A stretch of DNA of 64,000 nucleotides from a bacterium (GTDB lineage: Bacteria; UBA8248). Under the pieces are notes generated by a model. That model had not been told where the DNA came from. It did not search any database and worked only from the letters and a program-made list of their open reading frames with translations. A program made the translations under genes and the position numbers. Positions 50,321 through 57,816 of this stretch are shown here, in pieces. The stretch is from positions 1-64,000 of the forward strand of contig JAJEJD010000022.1 in NCBI GenBank assembly GCA_022828125.1, read 5' to 3'. The first letter of the stretch is position 1. The number at the start of each line of letters is the position of its first letter.

Positions 50321-50563
50321 ATGTCGAAAGAAGTGACGGTTTATTCATCCACGTTCTGAGCGCCGTGCAAGGCGGTGAAAGAGTTTCTTTCCCATCACGG
50401 CGTGGCGTATACGGAAAAACTCGTCGATCAGGACGAAGAGGCTCTCGAAGAACTCTTCCAGCGGGCGAGCATGCGGGCGACGCCCGTGATTTTCATCGGC
50501 GAGGAGAAAGTGGTCGGCTTCGACAGGGCGAAGCTCCAGGAACTTTTGGGGCTCGCCGCGTGA
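50321..50563 (+). CDS. glutaredoxin selenoprotein (in-frame UGA at codon 13)
   Basis: An 80-residue glutaredoxin-like protein when the TGA at 50357-50359 is read as Sec: TVYSSTF-Sec-APCKAVKEFL, where homologues have CxxC at the same place. The rest is complete: the HHGVAYTEKLVDQDEEA middle strand and the RATPVIFIGEEKVVGFD segment with the cis-Pro TP, ending at TGA 50561-50563. The ATG at 50321 gives the standard start. A SECIS-like hairpin follows the UGA. If UGA were a stop, only 12 residues would be made and the conserved remainder would be unexplained. Its stop overlaps the GTG of the next gene. Confidence 0.85.
50361..50402 (+). promoter_or_regulatory. SECIS-like hairpin of the glutaredoxin selenoprotein
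   Basis: CGCCGTG (50361-50367) pairs perfectly with CACGGCG (50396-50402). An apical stem GAAAG/CTTTC (50377-50381, 50387-50391) closes an AGTTT loop with G as its second base, 22 nt from the UGA. This is the expected geometry for a SelB-binding element. Confidence 0.7.
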
Positions 50564-50859
50564 GCGGGGAGCCGAGAACGCTCGCCTGTCCCGGCTGAGG
50601 GCAACGCATACCCGTCCCGTGGGACGCGAAGCCGCGAGACCTGATCGATTGCGGAAACTGAGCAGGGGTCAGGTTCCGCCTGGGCGAGGCGGAAGGAGCG
50701 GAGGTTCTCACCGTCGTGCAGATGGTCTCATGCCCGCTCTGCGGTGAACGCGTCCCGGTGGATGAGGATACCCCTGAAGGTTCCGTCCTGGAGCACGACG
50801 GAAAAACGCTTCGCCTCGAAAAAGAGTTCGGCGCGTTCATCCTGGAGCCTGTGGAATAG
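50560..50859 (+). CDS. zinc-ribbon-like protein with two in-frame UGA codons (candidate double selenoprotein)
   Basis: A 99-residue frame starting GTG at 50560, overlapping the glutaredoxin stop (GTGA), and ending TAG at 50857-50859. It has in-frame TGAs at 50596-50598 and 50659-50661. Read as Sec it gives C10-P-G-Sec13-GQRIPV, then IDC31-G-N-Sec34-AGVRFRL, and a third knuckle C58-P-L-C61-GERVPV, ending KEFGAFILEPVE. Each UGA falls at the second Cys position of a CxxC knuckle of the familiar CPxCG-type ribbon. Both UGAs have strong downstream hairpins. Function unknown; metal binding or selenol redox chemistry is inferred. The alternative is a decayed zinc-ribbon gene, but two same-type changes with SECIS-like stems argue against that. 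Confidence 0.72.
50613..50626 (+). promoter_or_regulatory. SECIS-like hairpin after the first UGA of the zinc-ribbon gene
   Basis: Stem CGTCC/GGACG (50613-50617, 50622-50626) with a CGTG loop; G is the second loop base and the loop starts 19 nt after the UGA. It is the shortest of the four hairpins. Confidence 0.5.
50674..50694 (+). promoter_or_regulatory. SECIS-like hairpin after the second UGA of the zinc-ribbon gene
   Basis: A perfect 7-bp stem TTCCGCC/GGCGGAA (50674-50680, 50688-50694) with a TGGGCGA loop; G is the second loop base, 19 nt after the UGA. This fits the bacterial SECIS pattern well. Confidence 0.65.
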
Positions 50860-50992
50860 AGGCGGTTTATGCGAGAAAACAAGCGGAGGACAAGCAATGG
50901 GGGTCTGTTTTCTTCGCAATGGATTGTTTGATAGAGTGTTATTTCGCTCATGGAGAGCGCATCCAGGTAGATGAAGCGCAAAGGAGTACCTG

Positions 50993-51385
50993 ATGGCTTC
51001 TCAACCCCAAACCGCCGTCCATCCGAAACGCGACGATACATTGAATCGGGATTTGCTCGCGCAGTTGAAGGAGTTTGAGAAAACTCCCGAGGAGGAGCGG
51101 TGGCCTGGCGCAACGTGGCCGAAACCACAAGCATTTCGGGATGCGGAGATTTTCATCCACAAACTGCCGCTGGATTCGATTCCCATGCCAAACATGGGGC
51201 TGGCGGACGACGGGGAAGTCAATTTTCTATGGAAAGAAAATGGTGTTCACGTCGATCTGGGATTTTACGGGACGGGCGCCTACTCCTATTTTGCGCGCGG
51301 AAAATCTGGGAATAAAATTTATGAAGAGGATGCTCTCGTATCGGATGATTTTCCCGGTGAAATTCTAGCATTGTTCAAGAACTGA
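50993..51385 (+). CDS. hypothetical protein, first of an AT-rich pair
   Basis: A 130-residue soluble protein of unknown function. It has a helical N-terminal half (DLLAQLKEFEKTPEEERWPG) and a beta-rich C-terminal half with SIPMPNMGLADDGEVNFLWKE, VHVDLGFYGTGAYSYFARG and an acidic end. The ATG at 50993 follows AAAGGAG. Codon use is clearly less GC-rich than the surroundings. The pattern of a small 'dG-inclW' beta protein followed by a second unknown ORF recalls paired unknown genes in cyanobacteria and other phyla, possibly toxin-antitoxin-like; that is speculation. Confidence 0.65.
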   Translation: MASQPQTAVHPKRDDTLNRDLLAQLKEFEKTPEEERWPGATWPKPQAFRDAEIFIHKLPLDSIPMPNMGLADDGEVNFLWKENGVHVDLGFYGTGAYSYFARGKSGNKIYEEDALVSDDFPGEILALFKN

Positions 51386-51392
51386 CAAGACG

Positions 51393-51896
51393 TTGCCGTC
51401 CTCGACATTGCACCTCGATGAGTCGAAAAGCGCCGCGCCTGGGATTTCTCCCGGAATCGTTGAAGACGAGGAGTTTCTGATTCGGGAAATGTTCAATCCG
51501 CAACATATCAACGAAGAAGGGAAAGTTATCGAAAGAGCAATTTCGGTGAATGAACTGGTTGCAGACGGATTTTCCGTTCATAGAATAAAGTATGTTTCAA
51601 AGGAATTCGTGGAAAAATCCATACAGACGAGATTGTCGAGAAAGAGGAAAGAACCCTGGACGAGTGAGGGCGTGTCCAGATTAAAGACTCTGGCGGTTCG
51701 CCAGATTTTTCTGGAAGACGAAAGGGCGTTTGTAGTAGTTGATACGGCCACGGAAGACAATCCCGGACATGCGAGCATCTATTTCACCACGCCTCAAAAA
51801 GGCAAGGCGTATGCGCGGGAGGCGCGTGGTTTCCTTCTGCCGCTCCTTCAAGACAGAATGACCCTTGACGAGGCGTATGACGGCGTGACCGGTTAG
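51393..51896 (+). CDS. hypothetical protein, second of an AT-rich pair
   Basis: A 167-residue protein of unknown function, starting TTG at 51393, seven bases after the first ORF's stop. An in-frame TAG at 51366 rules out a longer start. It has FLIREMFNPQHINEEGK, then AISVNELVADGFSVHR, a Lys/Arg-rich middle and an AFVVVDTATEDNPGHASIYFTTP segment. No family is recognised with confidence. Composition is AT-rich like its partner, so the pair may have been acquired together. Confidence 0.6.
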   Translation: MPSSTLHLDESKSAAPGISPGIVEDEEFLIREMFNPQHINEEGKVIERAISVNELVADGFSVHRIKYVSKEFVEKSIQTRLSRKRKEPWTSEGVSRLKTLAVRQIFLEDERAFVVVDTATEDNPGHASIYFTTPQKGKAYAREARGFLLPLLQDRMTLDEAYDGVTG

Positions 51897-51922
51897 TCAT
51901 TCGGAACAACATTGTATATAAT
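51894..51922 (+). promoter_or_regulatory. possible sigma-70 promoter of trxB
   Basis: TAGTCA (51894-51899), 17 bases, TATAAT (51917-51922), 28 bases before the trxB start. The -10 is perfect; the -35 matches four of six positions. Confidence 0.5.
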
Positions 51923-51950
51923 CCCATTTCTTTAATTCTGGAGATTCATA

Positions 51951-52907
51951 GTGGCTGAGCGGGATTTCGACATCATCATCATAGGCGCGGGGCCGGCCGG
52001 GCTGACGGCGGGGCTTTATACGGCGCGCTCGAAACTGAACGTGGTCTGCTATGAAAGGCTCGCCCCGGGCGGCGAGATTTTGAACACCGAGCACGTGGAG
52101 GACTACCCGGGCTTCGAGTTGGTCGGCGGCCAGGAGCTGGCGGCCAAGTTCACCGATCACGCCATGAAGTTCGGCCTCAAGATCGAGATGGAAGAAGTCT
52201 CGGAAGTGAGGAAGGACGGGGATGATTTCATCGTCGTCACCGACATGGGCGAGCGCCGCTGCGGGGCGGTGATCTACACCCCCGGCGGCTATCCGAGAAA
52301 ACTCGGAATCCCGGGCGAGGAGAAATACGCCGGCAAGGGCGTGAGCTACTGCGCGCTTTGCGACGGCGCGTTCTTTCAGGATGAGGTCATCACCGTCGTG
52401 GGCGGCGGGAACAGCGCCGTGGAAGAGGGACAGTTCCTCACGAAGTTCGGCACGAAGGTCTACATCATCCACCGCCGCGATCAGTTCCGCGCCCATGCGG
52501 TTTTGGTGGACAAGATTCGCGAGAACCCGAAAGTCGAGATCATCACCGACTACGTGGCCGAGGAGGTGGTGGGCGACGAGAAGGAGATGAAGAAGCTGCG
52601 CATCAAAAACGTGAAGACCGGAGAGATGAAAGAACTCGACGCCACGGGCCTGTTCGTCTTCATCGGTTTTATTCCGAACACGGATTTGATAAAAGATCAT
52701 GTGGAAAAAGACGATGTAGGCTTCATCCTCACGGACCAGAACATGGAGACCAACGTTCCGGGCCTGTTCGTGGCCGGCGACTGCAGAAGCCAGTTGATCC
52801 GCCAGATCACCAACGCGTCGGGCGATGCGACGACGGCGGCGGTGGCGGCGGAGAAATATCTCGAAGCCCAGGAAGAGGCCAAGAAGGCCGCCGCGGCGGC
52901 TTCCTAG
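51951..52907 (+). CDS. trxB: thioredoxin-disulfide reductase
   Basis: A 318-residue flavoenzyme of the low-molecular-weight thioredoxin reductase type. FAD motif IIGAGPAGLTAGLYTARSK, redox centre SYCALCDGAFF (Cys pair near residues 136-139), NADPH motif VVGGGNSAVEEG with HRRDQFRA, and the C-terminal FVAGDC motif. CALC replaces the commoner CATC. The start is GTG at 51951 after GGAGATT. Lying just after the Sec-glutaredoxin and Sec-ribbon genes, it is a plausible electron source for selenoprotein partners. Confidence 0.93.
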   Translation: MAERDFDIIIIGAGPAGLTAGLYTARSKLNVVCYERLAPGGEILNTEHVEDYPGFELVGGQELAAKFTDHAMKFGLKIEMEEVSEVRKDGDDFIVVTDMGERRCGAVIYTPGGYPRKLGIPGEEKYAGKGVSYCALCDGAFFQDEVITVVGGGNSAVEEGQFLTKFGTKVYIIHRRDQFRAHAVLVDKIRENPKVEIITDYVAEEVVGDEKEMKKLRIKNVKTGEMKELDATGLFVFIGFIPNTDLIKDHVEKDDVGFILTDQNMETNVPGLFVAGDCRSQLIRQITNASGDATTAAVAAEKYLEAQEEAKKAAAAAS

Positions 52908-52929
52908 AGCACAAGGCGAGGAGAGGGAA

Positions 52930-53484
52930 ATGGAGTTCACCAGGGGGATAAAGAAGTTCTTTCTCTGGGACATCGTGAAGGGCATGTCCGCCACGCTGCG
53001 GCACATGTTCAAAAAGCCCGTCACGCTGCAATACCCGACGGAGCGCTGGGAGCCGCCAGAGCGTTTTCGGGGATTTCTGGGCCTCACGCGCGACTTCAAG
53101 ACGGGCGAGGAGCTCTGCATCGGCTGTTTGAACTGCGAGAAGGCCTGTCCGGTCGACTGCATCACCATCGTCACGGCGGGCAAGGGCCGCGAGATGTACG
53201 CCAAGGAGTTCTACATCGACTACATGCGCTGCATGTATTGCGGGCTTTGCACCGAGGCGTGCCCCACGACGCCCAAATCCATCGTCCACACCCACCAGTA
53301 CGAGACGCCCGGCTATTTCCGCGACGATCTCGTTTACGAGAAAGAGCGCCTCTACGACGTCTGGGAGAAAGAGGTGAACTACACCGGCCCGAGGCCCTGG
53401 GGCAAGCTGTTCGGCTTGAGGAACGAGGAAGCGGACATGCGGCCCGAGCCCGAGACTCCCGCCGAGACGGCGCCCGCCGAATAG
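52930..53484 (+). CDS. NuoI-like 2[4Fe-4S] ferredoxin
   Basis: A 184-residue protein close to complex I subunit I: MEFTRGIKKFFLWDIVKGMSATLRHMFKKPVTLQYP, then two clusters CIGCLNCEKACP and CMYCGLCTEACP, and a C-terminal tail ending in Pro/Glu/Ala repeats. Both Cx2Cx2Cx3C motifs are intact. The ATG at 52930 follows AGGAGAGGG; a longer frame upstream overlaps trxB in another frame. It stands alone without other nuo genes, so it may serve complex I encoded elsewhere or feed electrons near trxB. Confidence 0.85.
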   Translation: MEFTRGIKKFFLWDIVKGMSATLRHMFKKPVTLQYPTERWEPPERFRGFLGLTRDFKTGEELCIGCLNCEKACPVDCITIVTAGKGREMYAKEFYIDYMRCMYCGLCTEACPTTPKSIVHTHQYETPGYFRDDLVYEKERLYDVWEKEVNYTGPRPWGKLFGLRNEEADMRPEPETPAETAPAE

Positions 53485-53509
53485 CGGGTCTCCCTGGCGG
53501 AATCCTCTT

Positions 53510-54682
53510 TTGCGTCTTTTCACCGCCGATTTCGACGATATCCGCTCCGGCAAGGTGACGGACGTCTATTTCGAGCGCACCCTCAAGATTCTCGAAGCAA
53601 AAGGCATCAGAAAAAACGTGCGCGCGGAATTCGCTGCAAAATCGCTTCCGAGCGGCTGGGGCGTATTCACGGGCCTGGAGGAAATCCTGCGCTTACTCGA
53701 AGGATTCTCCGTAGACGTTCGCGCCGTGCCCGAGGGAACAGTTTTCCGGCCCTCCCAGCCCGTTCTGGAAATAACGGGAACCTACAACGATTTCTGCAGG
53801 CTGGAGACGTCCATCCTGGGGCTGATGTGCCAGTCGAGCGGGGTCGCCACCAAGGCGGCCAGATGCCGCATCGCGGCCGAGGGCAGGCAGCTCGTGAGCT
53901 TCGGCGCGCGGAGGATGCACCCCGCCATCGCGCCGATGGTCGAACGCGCGGCCTACGTCGGCGGCTGCGACGGCGTCGCCCTCGTCAAGGGCGCCGAGCT
54001 TCTGGAGATTCCGGCGGCGGGCACGATGCCTCACGCGCTGGTGATTCTCATGGGCGGCCTCGTGCCCGCGGCGAAGGCGTTCGATGAGGTCATCGAGCCC
54101 GAAGTGGGCCGCGTCGCATTGGTGGACACCTTCGGGGACGAGCGGTTCGAAACCCTGGAGGCGGCGCGCGCGCTGACCGATCGCCTCTCGGCGGTGCGGG
54201 TGGATACGCCTGCTTCCAGGCGGGGGAATATCTACCAGATTCTGGAGGAAATCCGCTGGGAGCTCGACCGCGCGGGATTCCCGAACGTGAAGCTCTTCGT
54301 GAGCGGGGGATTGAGCGAGGAGAAGATTCTGGAGCTCAACCCCGTGGTGGACGGCGGCTACGGCGTGGGCACGTCCGTCAGCGCCGCGGCCACGATCGAT
54401 TTTTCGATGGACATCGTCGAGGTCGAGGGCGAGGCTATCGCCAAGCGCGGCAAGCAACCGGGCGCCAAGCATCTGCTGCGCTGCCGCGACTGCGGGGCGG
54501 AGCGTGTCATCCCCATCGACAAGCCCTACGGGGATTGCGCGTCGTGCGGCGGCGTGGTGGAGCAACTGCTCGCAGGCGTGATAACCGGCGGCGAGCGCAC
54601 CGCCCCGATCCCAACCGCTAAAGAGATCAGAAGCTACGTCCTGCGCCAGATTCACCGCGTGGGCCTGGAATCATCCACATGA
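53510..54682 (+). CDS. nicotinate phosphoribosyltransferase family enzyme with zinc knuckle
   Basis: A 390-residue NAPRTase-like enzyme, which makes nicotinate mononucleotide from nicotinate and PRPP in NAD salvage. It has FTADFDDIRSGKVTDVYFERT, ETSILGLMCQSSGVATKAA, SFGARRMHPAIAPMVERAAYVGGCDGVA, HALVILMG and KLFVSGGLSEEKI near the phosphate site. At the C-terminus a CRDC...CASC pair (about residues 324-346) forms a zinc-ribbon-like knuckle, as in the shorter PncB2-like or archaeal branch. The start is TTG at 53510. Confidence 0.85.
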   Translation: MRLFTADFDDIRSGKVTDVYFERTLKILEAKGIRKNVRAEFAAKSLPSGWGVFTGLEEILRLLEGFSVDVRAVPEGTVFRPSQPVLEITGTYNDFCRLETSILGLMCQSSGVATKAARCRIAAEGRQLVSFGARRMHPAIAPMVERAAYVGGCDGVALVKGAELLEIPAAGTMPHALVILMGGLVPAAKAFDEVIEPEVGRVALVDTFGDERFETLEAARALTDRLSAVRVDTPASRRGNIYQILEEIRWELDRAGFPNVKLFVSGGLSEEKILELNPVVDGGYGVGTSVSAAATIDFSMDIVEVEGEAIAKRGKQPGAKHLLRCRDCGAERVIPIDKPYGDCASCGGVVEQLLAGVITGGERTAPIPTAKEIRSYVLRQIHRVGLESST

Positions 54683-54695
54683 GCACGGAAAGCGC

Positions 54696-55727
54696 ATGAG
54701 CAAGGAGCAAGCGCAAAGCCCGAGCCGGTTTCAGCCCTTAAGAGATTTCCTCGCACGACACGATCGCATCTTGTTGCTCACCCACATCGGGCCGGACGGC
54801 GACGGTCTCCTCGCCTGCCTTGCGCTGAGCCGCTATCTCAAGGCGATCGGCAAACACGCCACCGTCGTCACCGAGGACAAGGTGCCCGTCTTCGTCGCGC
54901 CCTTCGATCCCGAGGGCCTTGTCCGCTCGCGGAAGGATCTTCTCGCGCAGGAAGACTGGGCGGAGCGATTCGATGCCTGCCTCATCCTCGACACGGGCAA
55001 GGCGAGCCGCCTGGGCAGGCTGGAGGAGCCGCTCATGTCCGCCGGGCTGCCCCTGGCCGTCGTCGATCACCACATCAGGGAAGAAGACAACATCGACTGC
55101 CCCTCCGTCATCGACGCGGAAGCCGCCGCGGTAGGCGAGATGATAGCCGATTACCTGGACGAGGAGGGCTACCCGTTCGATGACCTGCTCATCACCCGCG
55201 CGCTCATGGCGGCCCTCGTCTACGACACGGGCCAGTTCCGCTTCACGAACACGTCCAGGCGCACGCTGAACTGGGCGGCGCGCCTGGTGGAACGCGGCGC
55301 GAGCCCCGGGGAGGCATACTCGATCTTCTGGGAATCGAACGGCGCGGGCTCGTTGAAGCTGCTGGGCACGCTGATGAGCCGCATGGCGCTCGACTGCGGT
55401 GGACGCCTCGCCTGGTTCACCCTGAGCGCGCAGGAACTCGACAGATTCGGGGTCTCGCGCTCCGAGACGGAGGAATACATTTCGGTTCCCCGCTCGATTG
55501 AATCCGTCGAGGTCATCGCCTTTTTCTCCGAACTCGAAAACGGGCGCATCCGCGTGAGCCTGCGTTCGAAGGGCCGGGTGGAGATTCATGACGTCGCCCG
55601 CACCTTCGGCGGCGGCGGCCACGCCTTCGCCGCGGGCGCGCGCATGCGTCCCCCTTTGGAGGAGGCGGCGAGGCTCATCACGGCCGCGCTCACCGAGAAG
55701 ATCCGGGCTGTCCTCGGTCCCGACTAG
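54696..55727 (+). CDS. nrnA: DHH-family phosphoesterase NrnA (nanoRNase/pAp phosphatase)
   Basis: A 343-residue DHH/DHHA1 protein that degrades short oligoribonucleotides and pAp. It shows ILLLTHIGPDGDGLLACLAL (metal Asp), CLILDTGKASRLG, the VVDHHIREEDN signature, LVYDTGQFRFTNTS and the C-terminal FGGGGHAFAAGARM. It starts 13 bases after the previous gene. Confidence 0.93.
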   Translation: MSKEQAQSPSRFQPLRDFLARHDRILLLTHIGPDGDGLLACLALSRYLKAIGKHATVVTEDKVPVFVAPFDPEGLVRSRKDLLAQEDWAERFDACLILDTGKASRLGRLEEPLMSAGLPLAVVDHHIREEDNIDCPSVIDAEAAAVGEMIADYLDEEGYPFDDLLITRALMAALVYDTGQFRFTNTSRRTLNWAARLVERGASPGEAYSIFWESNGAGSLKLLGTLMSRMALDCGGRLAWFTLSAQELDRFGVSRSETEEYISVPRSIESVEVIAFFSELENGRIRVSLRSKGRVEIHDVARTFGGGGHAFAAGARMRPPLEEAARLITAALTEKIRAVLGPD

Positions 55728-55775
55728 GGCCCGTTCACGCCAACGCAAGACATCGCCAACGAGAAGGAATGTCCG

Positions 55776-56936
55776 ATGAGAGGCACCGATAAGCCGAAGG
55801 AGACCGAGCGTCTCGCTCCCGAATTCGACCGGCGGACCCTGCTGAAGGCAGGAGCTGCGGCGGCTGCGGCGGGCCCGCTCACCGTCTTTTCGCGCAGCGC
55901 GCGCGCCGCGGACCGGCTGCGGGTGCTGGCGTGGCCGGGCTATGAGGAGAAGGGAATCGCGCAGGAGTTCGAGGAGACGCACGGGGTCAGGGTCGATTTC
56001 AAAACCTACATCGGCGGCGATCAGATGCTCCAGCTCTTCACTCGCGCGCCGCGCGGAACCTACGACAGCGTGCTTCTCGACGCCGAATACGTGCGCAAGC
56101 TCGCCGCCGTCGACGCGCTTGAGCCCTACAATCCCGCAGAAGTCCCCGAGCTCGCCAACTACCATCCCGAGTTCACGAACATGCGCCAACTCCGGGCGGG
56201 CGGCGGGCGGGTCTGGGGCACGACCACGCGCTTCGGTTTCTACGCTATCTCCTACAACTCGGATCATATGAGCCGGGAGGAGAGCGAGGACTGGAATTCG
56301 CTGTTTCTGCCCAAATTCGCCGGCAAGATCGGCGTTCTGGACTGGTATTTGCCGAACATGGGCAATGCGAGCCTCGCGGTTCATCCCAACAAGGAGAACC
56401 CCTACGATCTGAGCGACGAGCAACTGGGCGCGGTTCGGAAGTGGCTGCTCAAGCTCAGGCCCCAGGTCGGCATATTGGGTCCCACTTCCCGGCCCGTCGT
56501 GCAGGCGATGATCGACGGCGGCGTCTCCGCCGCCATGATCGGCGATCTCGACATCGATCTGAAGATCGCCGGTCACACGAACTTCGAGGCGACGATTCCG
56601 AAGCAGGGCGGCATTCGCTGGCAGGAAGTCGCCACCGTGTGCAGGCAAAGCAGGAACAAGGAACTCGCGCTCGAGTGGGTCAGGTATCTGAGTCAGGCCC
56701 GCGTCCAGGCCAGGATCGGTTTCGCCAAGGCGTTCAAGTCCCGCGGTCCGAACCTGAAGGTCGCCGGGCACTGGACCGAGGCGCAGAACCGGCTCATGGG
56801 CTACTACCCCGACCCCGACGATAGCAGCCGGATGCGGGTGGAGACGCTGATCGAGCGCAGCGTCGCCCGCGACCTCCCCGTGCGGCAGCAGGAGAAGGCC
56901 TGGATCGATATCTTCAACGAGTTCAGGAAGGATTAG
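55776..56936 (+). CDS. spermidine/putrescine-type ABC substrate-binding protein
   Basis: A 386-residue PotD-like exported protein. A Tat-like signal FDRRTLLKAGAAAAAAGPL with cleavage at SARAA precedes RLRVLAWPGYEEKGIAQEFEE, VDFKTYIGGDQMLQLF and WGTTTRFGFYAISYN. The fold and the lead-in resemble polyamine- and iron-type binding proteins of the PotD/PotF group. No permease or ATPase genes adjoin, so the transport partner is unknown. Confidence 0.85.
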   Translation: MRGTDKPKETERLAPEFDRRTLLKAGAAAAAAGPLTVFSRSARAADRLRVLAWPGYEEKGIAQEFEETHGVRVDFKTYIGGDQMLQLFTRAPRGTYDSVLLDAEYVRKLAAVDALEPYNPAEVPELANYHPEFTNMRQLRAGGGRVWGTTTRFGFYAISYNSDHMSREESEDWNSLFLPKFAGKIGVLDWYLPNMGNASLAVHPNKENPYDLSDEQLGAVRKWLLKLRPQVGILGPTSRPVVQAMIDGGVSAAMIGDLDIDLKIAGHTNFEATIPKQGGIRWQEVATVCRQSRNKELALEWVRYLSQARVQARIGFAKAFKSRGPNLKVAGHWTEAQNRLMGYYPDPDDSSRMRVETLIERSVARDLPVRQQEKAWIDIFNEFRKD

Positions 56937-56939
56937 CGC

Positions 56940-57317
56940 CTAGACGCCGAGCTCCTTGAACACTTCCAGCGACACATCCGTCGCGCCCACGGCGTTGGGA
57001 GCGCCCGCATAGATCGCGCATATCAGGATGATCTCCTGAATCTCCTCTTTCGTCATGCCGACCCGGAGCGCCGCCTTGGCGTGGTAGCCGAACTCCCTGT
57101 CCCGGCCCTGGGCGCACAGGACGGAGAGGATAACGGTCTCGCGGGTCTTGTCGTCGATGCCGTCTCGCGCGTAGAGATCGCCGTACACGGATTCGGTGAC
57201 GAACTGCGCGAACGCGGGGCTCGCCTCCGCGAACGCCTGTCGCCTCTCTTCGCCTTCTTCGCCGAAGATTCTCGCGCGGGTTCTCAGTCCTCTCTCGAGG
57301 CGTGTTTCTTCACTCAT
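56940..57317 (-). CDS. carboxymuconolactone decarboxylase/AhpD-family protein
   Basis: A 125-residue all-helical CMD-family protein. It has AFAQFVTESVYGDLYARDGIDDKTRETVILSVLCAQG, EFGYHAKAALRVGMTKEEIQEIILICAIYAG and NAVGATDVS. The CxxC of AhpD peroxidases is absent, so a decarboxylase- or lyase-like role is likelier than peroxidase. The ATG at 57317 has a strong AGGAGGT site, which makes the longer frame unnecessary. It converges with the binding-protein gene, only 3 bases apart. Confidence 0.88.
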   Translation of the reverse strand: MSEETRLERGLRTRARIFGEEGEERRQAFAEASPAFAQFVTESVYGDLYARDGIDDKTRETVILSVLCAQGRDREFGYHAKAALRVGMTKEEIQEIILICAIYAGAPNAVGATDVSLEVFKELGV

Positions 57318-57456
57318 CAAATCGACCTCCTGTCTGGGGACGGGCGAGGCGCCCATCCAAGATGATTGCGGGCGGCCCCTCCGGGGGCTCGCGGGTGGTT
57401 TTGCCGGGATGCTTCTGTGGACTTATATTGAATAGCGTATGTAGGAGCGCATTTCC

Positions 57457-57729
57457 ATGCCGTCAGGGAGATTCGACGTGAAACTCGACGCCGTGAAATT
57501 CGGACTGGCCGCCGGAATTATTTATGGCGCCATGTTTTTCTTCTACGCCTTTCTGGGCGCGCTGTTCGGCGTGGGCGGGGATATGCTGAAGCTGATAGGC
57601 GATTTCTACCCGGGCGTTTCCCCCACCTATCCGGGCGCGATCATCGGCGCGGCCTGGGGGTTCGCGATAGGCTTTTTCTTCTTCACGATCCTGGCGTGGA
57701 TCTACAACCGCCTGCTGGGCGGGGAGTAG
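57457..57729 (+). CDS. small holin-like membrane protein
   Basis: A 90-residue protein with two strong membrane helices (FGLAAGIIYGAMFFFYAFLGALFGV and GAIIGAAWGFAIGFFFFTILAWIYN) joined by a short periplasmic or cytosolic loop. Proteins of this form are often called bacteriophage-holin-like, but no phage genes are present and the role is unknown. A short CCCC-GGC-GGGG stem followed by TGTTTTAAT just after the stop may act as a terminator. Confidence 0.6.
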   Translation: MPSGRFDVKLDAVKFGLAAGIIYGAMFFFYAFLGALFGVGGDMLKLIGDFYPGVSPTYPGAIIGAAWGFAIGFFFFTILAWIYNRLLGGE

Positions 57730-57794
57730 CCGCTCCCCGGCGGGGGTGTTTTAATAGCTGCATATATTTGCCCCCGTGGTTGACCCGGAATGAA

Positions 57795-57816
57795 GGACAG
57801 GCACGGGGGCCTGTCC
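57795..57816. repeat. 8-bp inverted repeat, dispersed-hairpin type
   Basis: GGACAGGC / GCCTGTCC with a 6-base ACGGGG loop, in the 200-base gap after the holin-like gene. A fragment TTTCAACAACCCCCTA near 57927 resembles the outer arms of the repeat element at 42730-42995. The gap otherwise shows no gene. Confidence 0.45.

Noticed and set aside
50375-50563. A 62-residue frame starting at an internal ATG, as if a short glutaredoxin-like fragment
   Set aside because: It is the part of the glutaredoxin after the UGA; it lacks the first strand and the active-site motif, and has no ribosome site.
56940-57317. AhpD-type peroxidase with a possible Sec or CxxC site
   Set aside because: The frame has no UGA and no CxxC; only single Cys residues are present, so a redox role is not supported.
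57457-57729. Phage holin as evidence of a prophage
   Set aside because: A two-helix small membrane protein alone is not evidence of phage; no endolysin, capsid or integrase is nearby.
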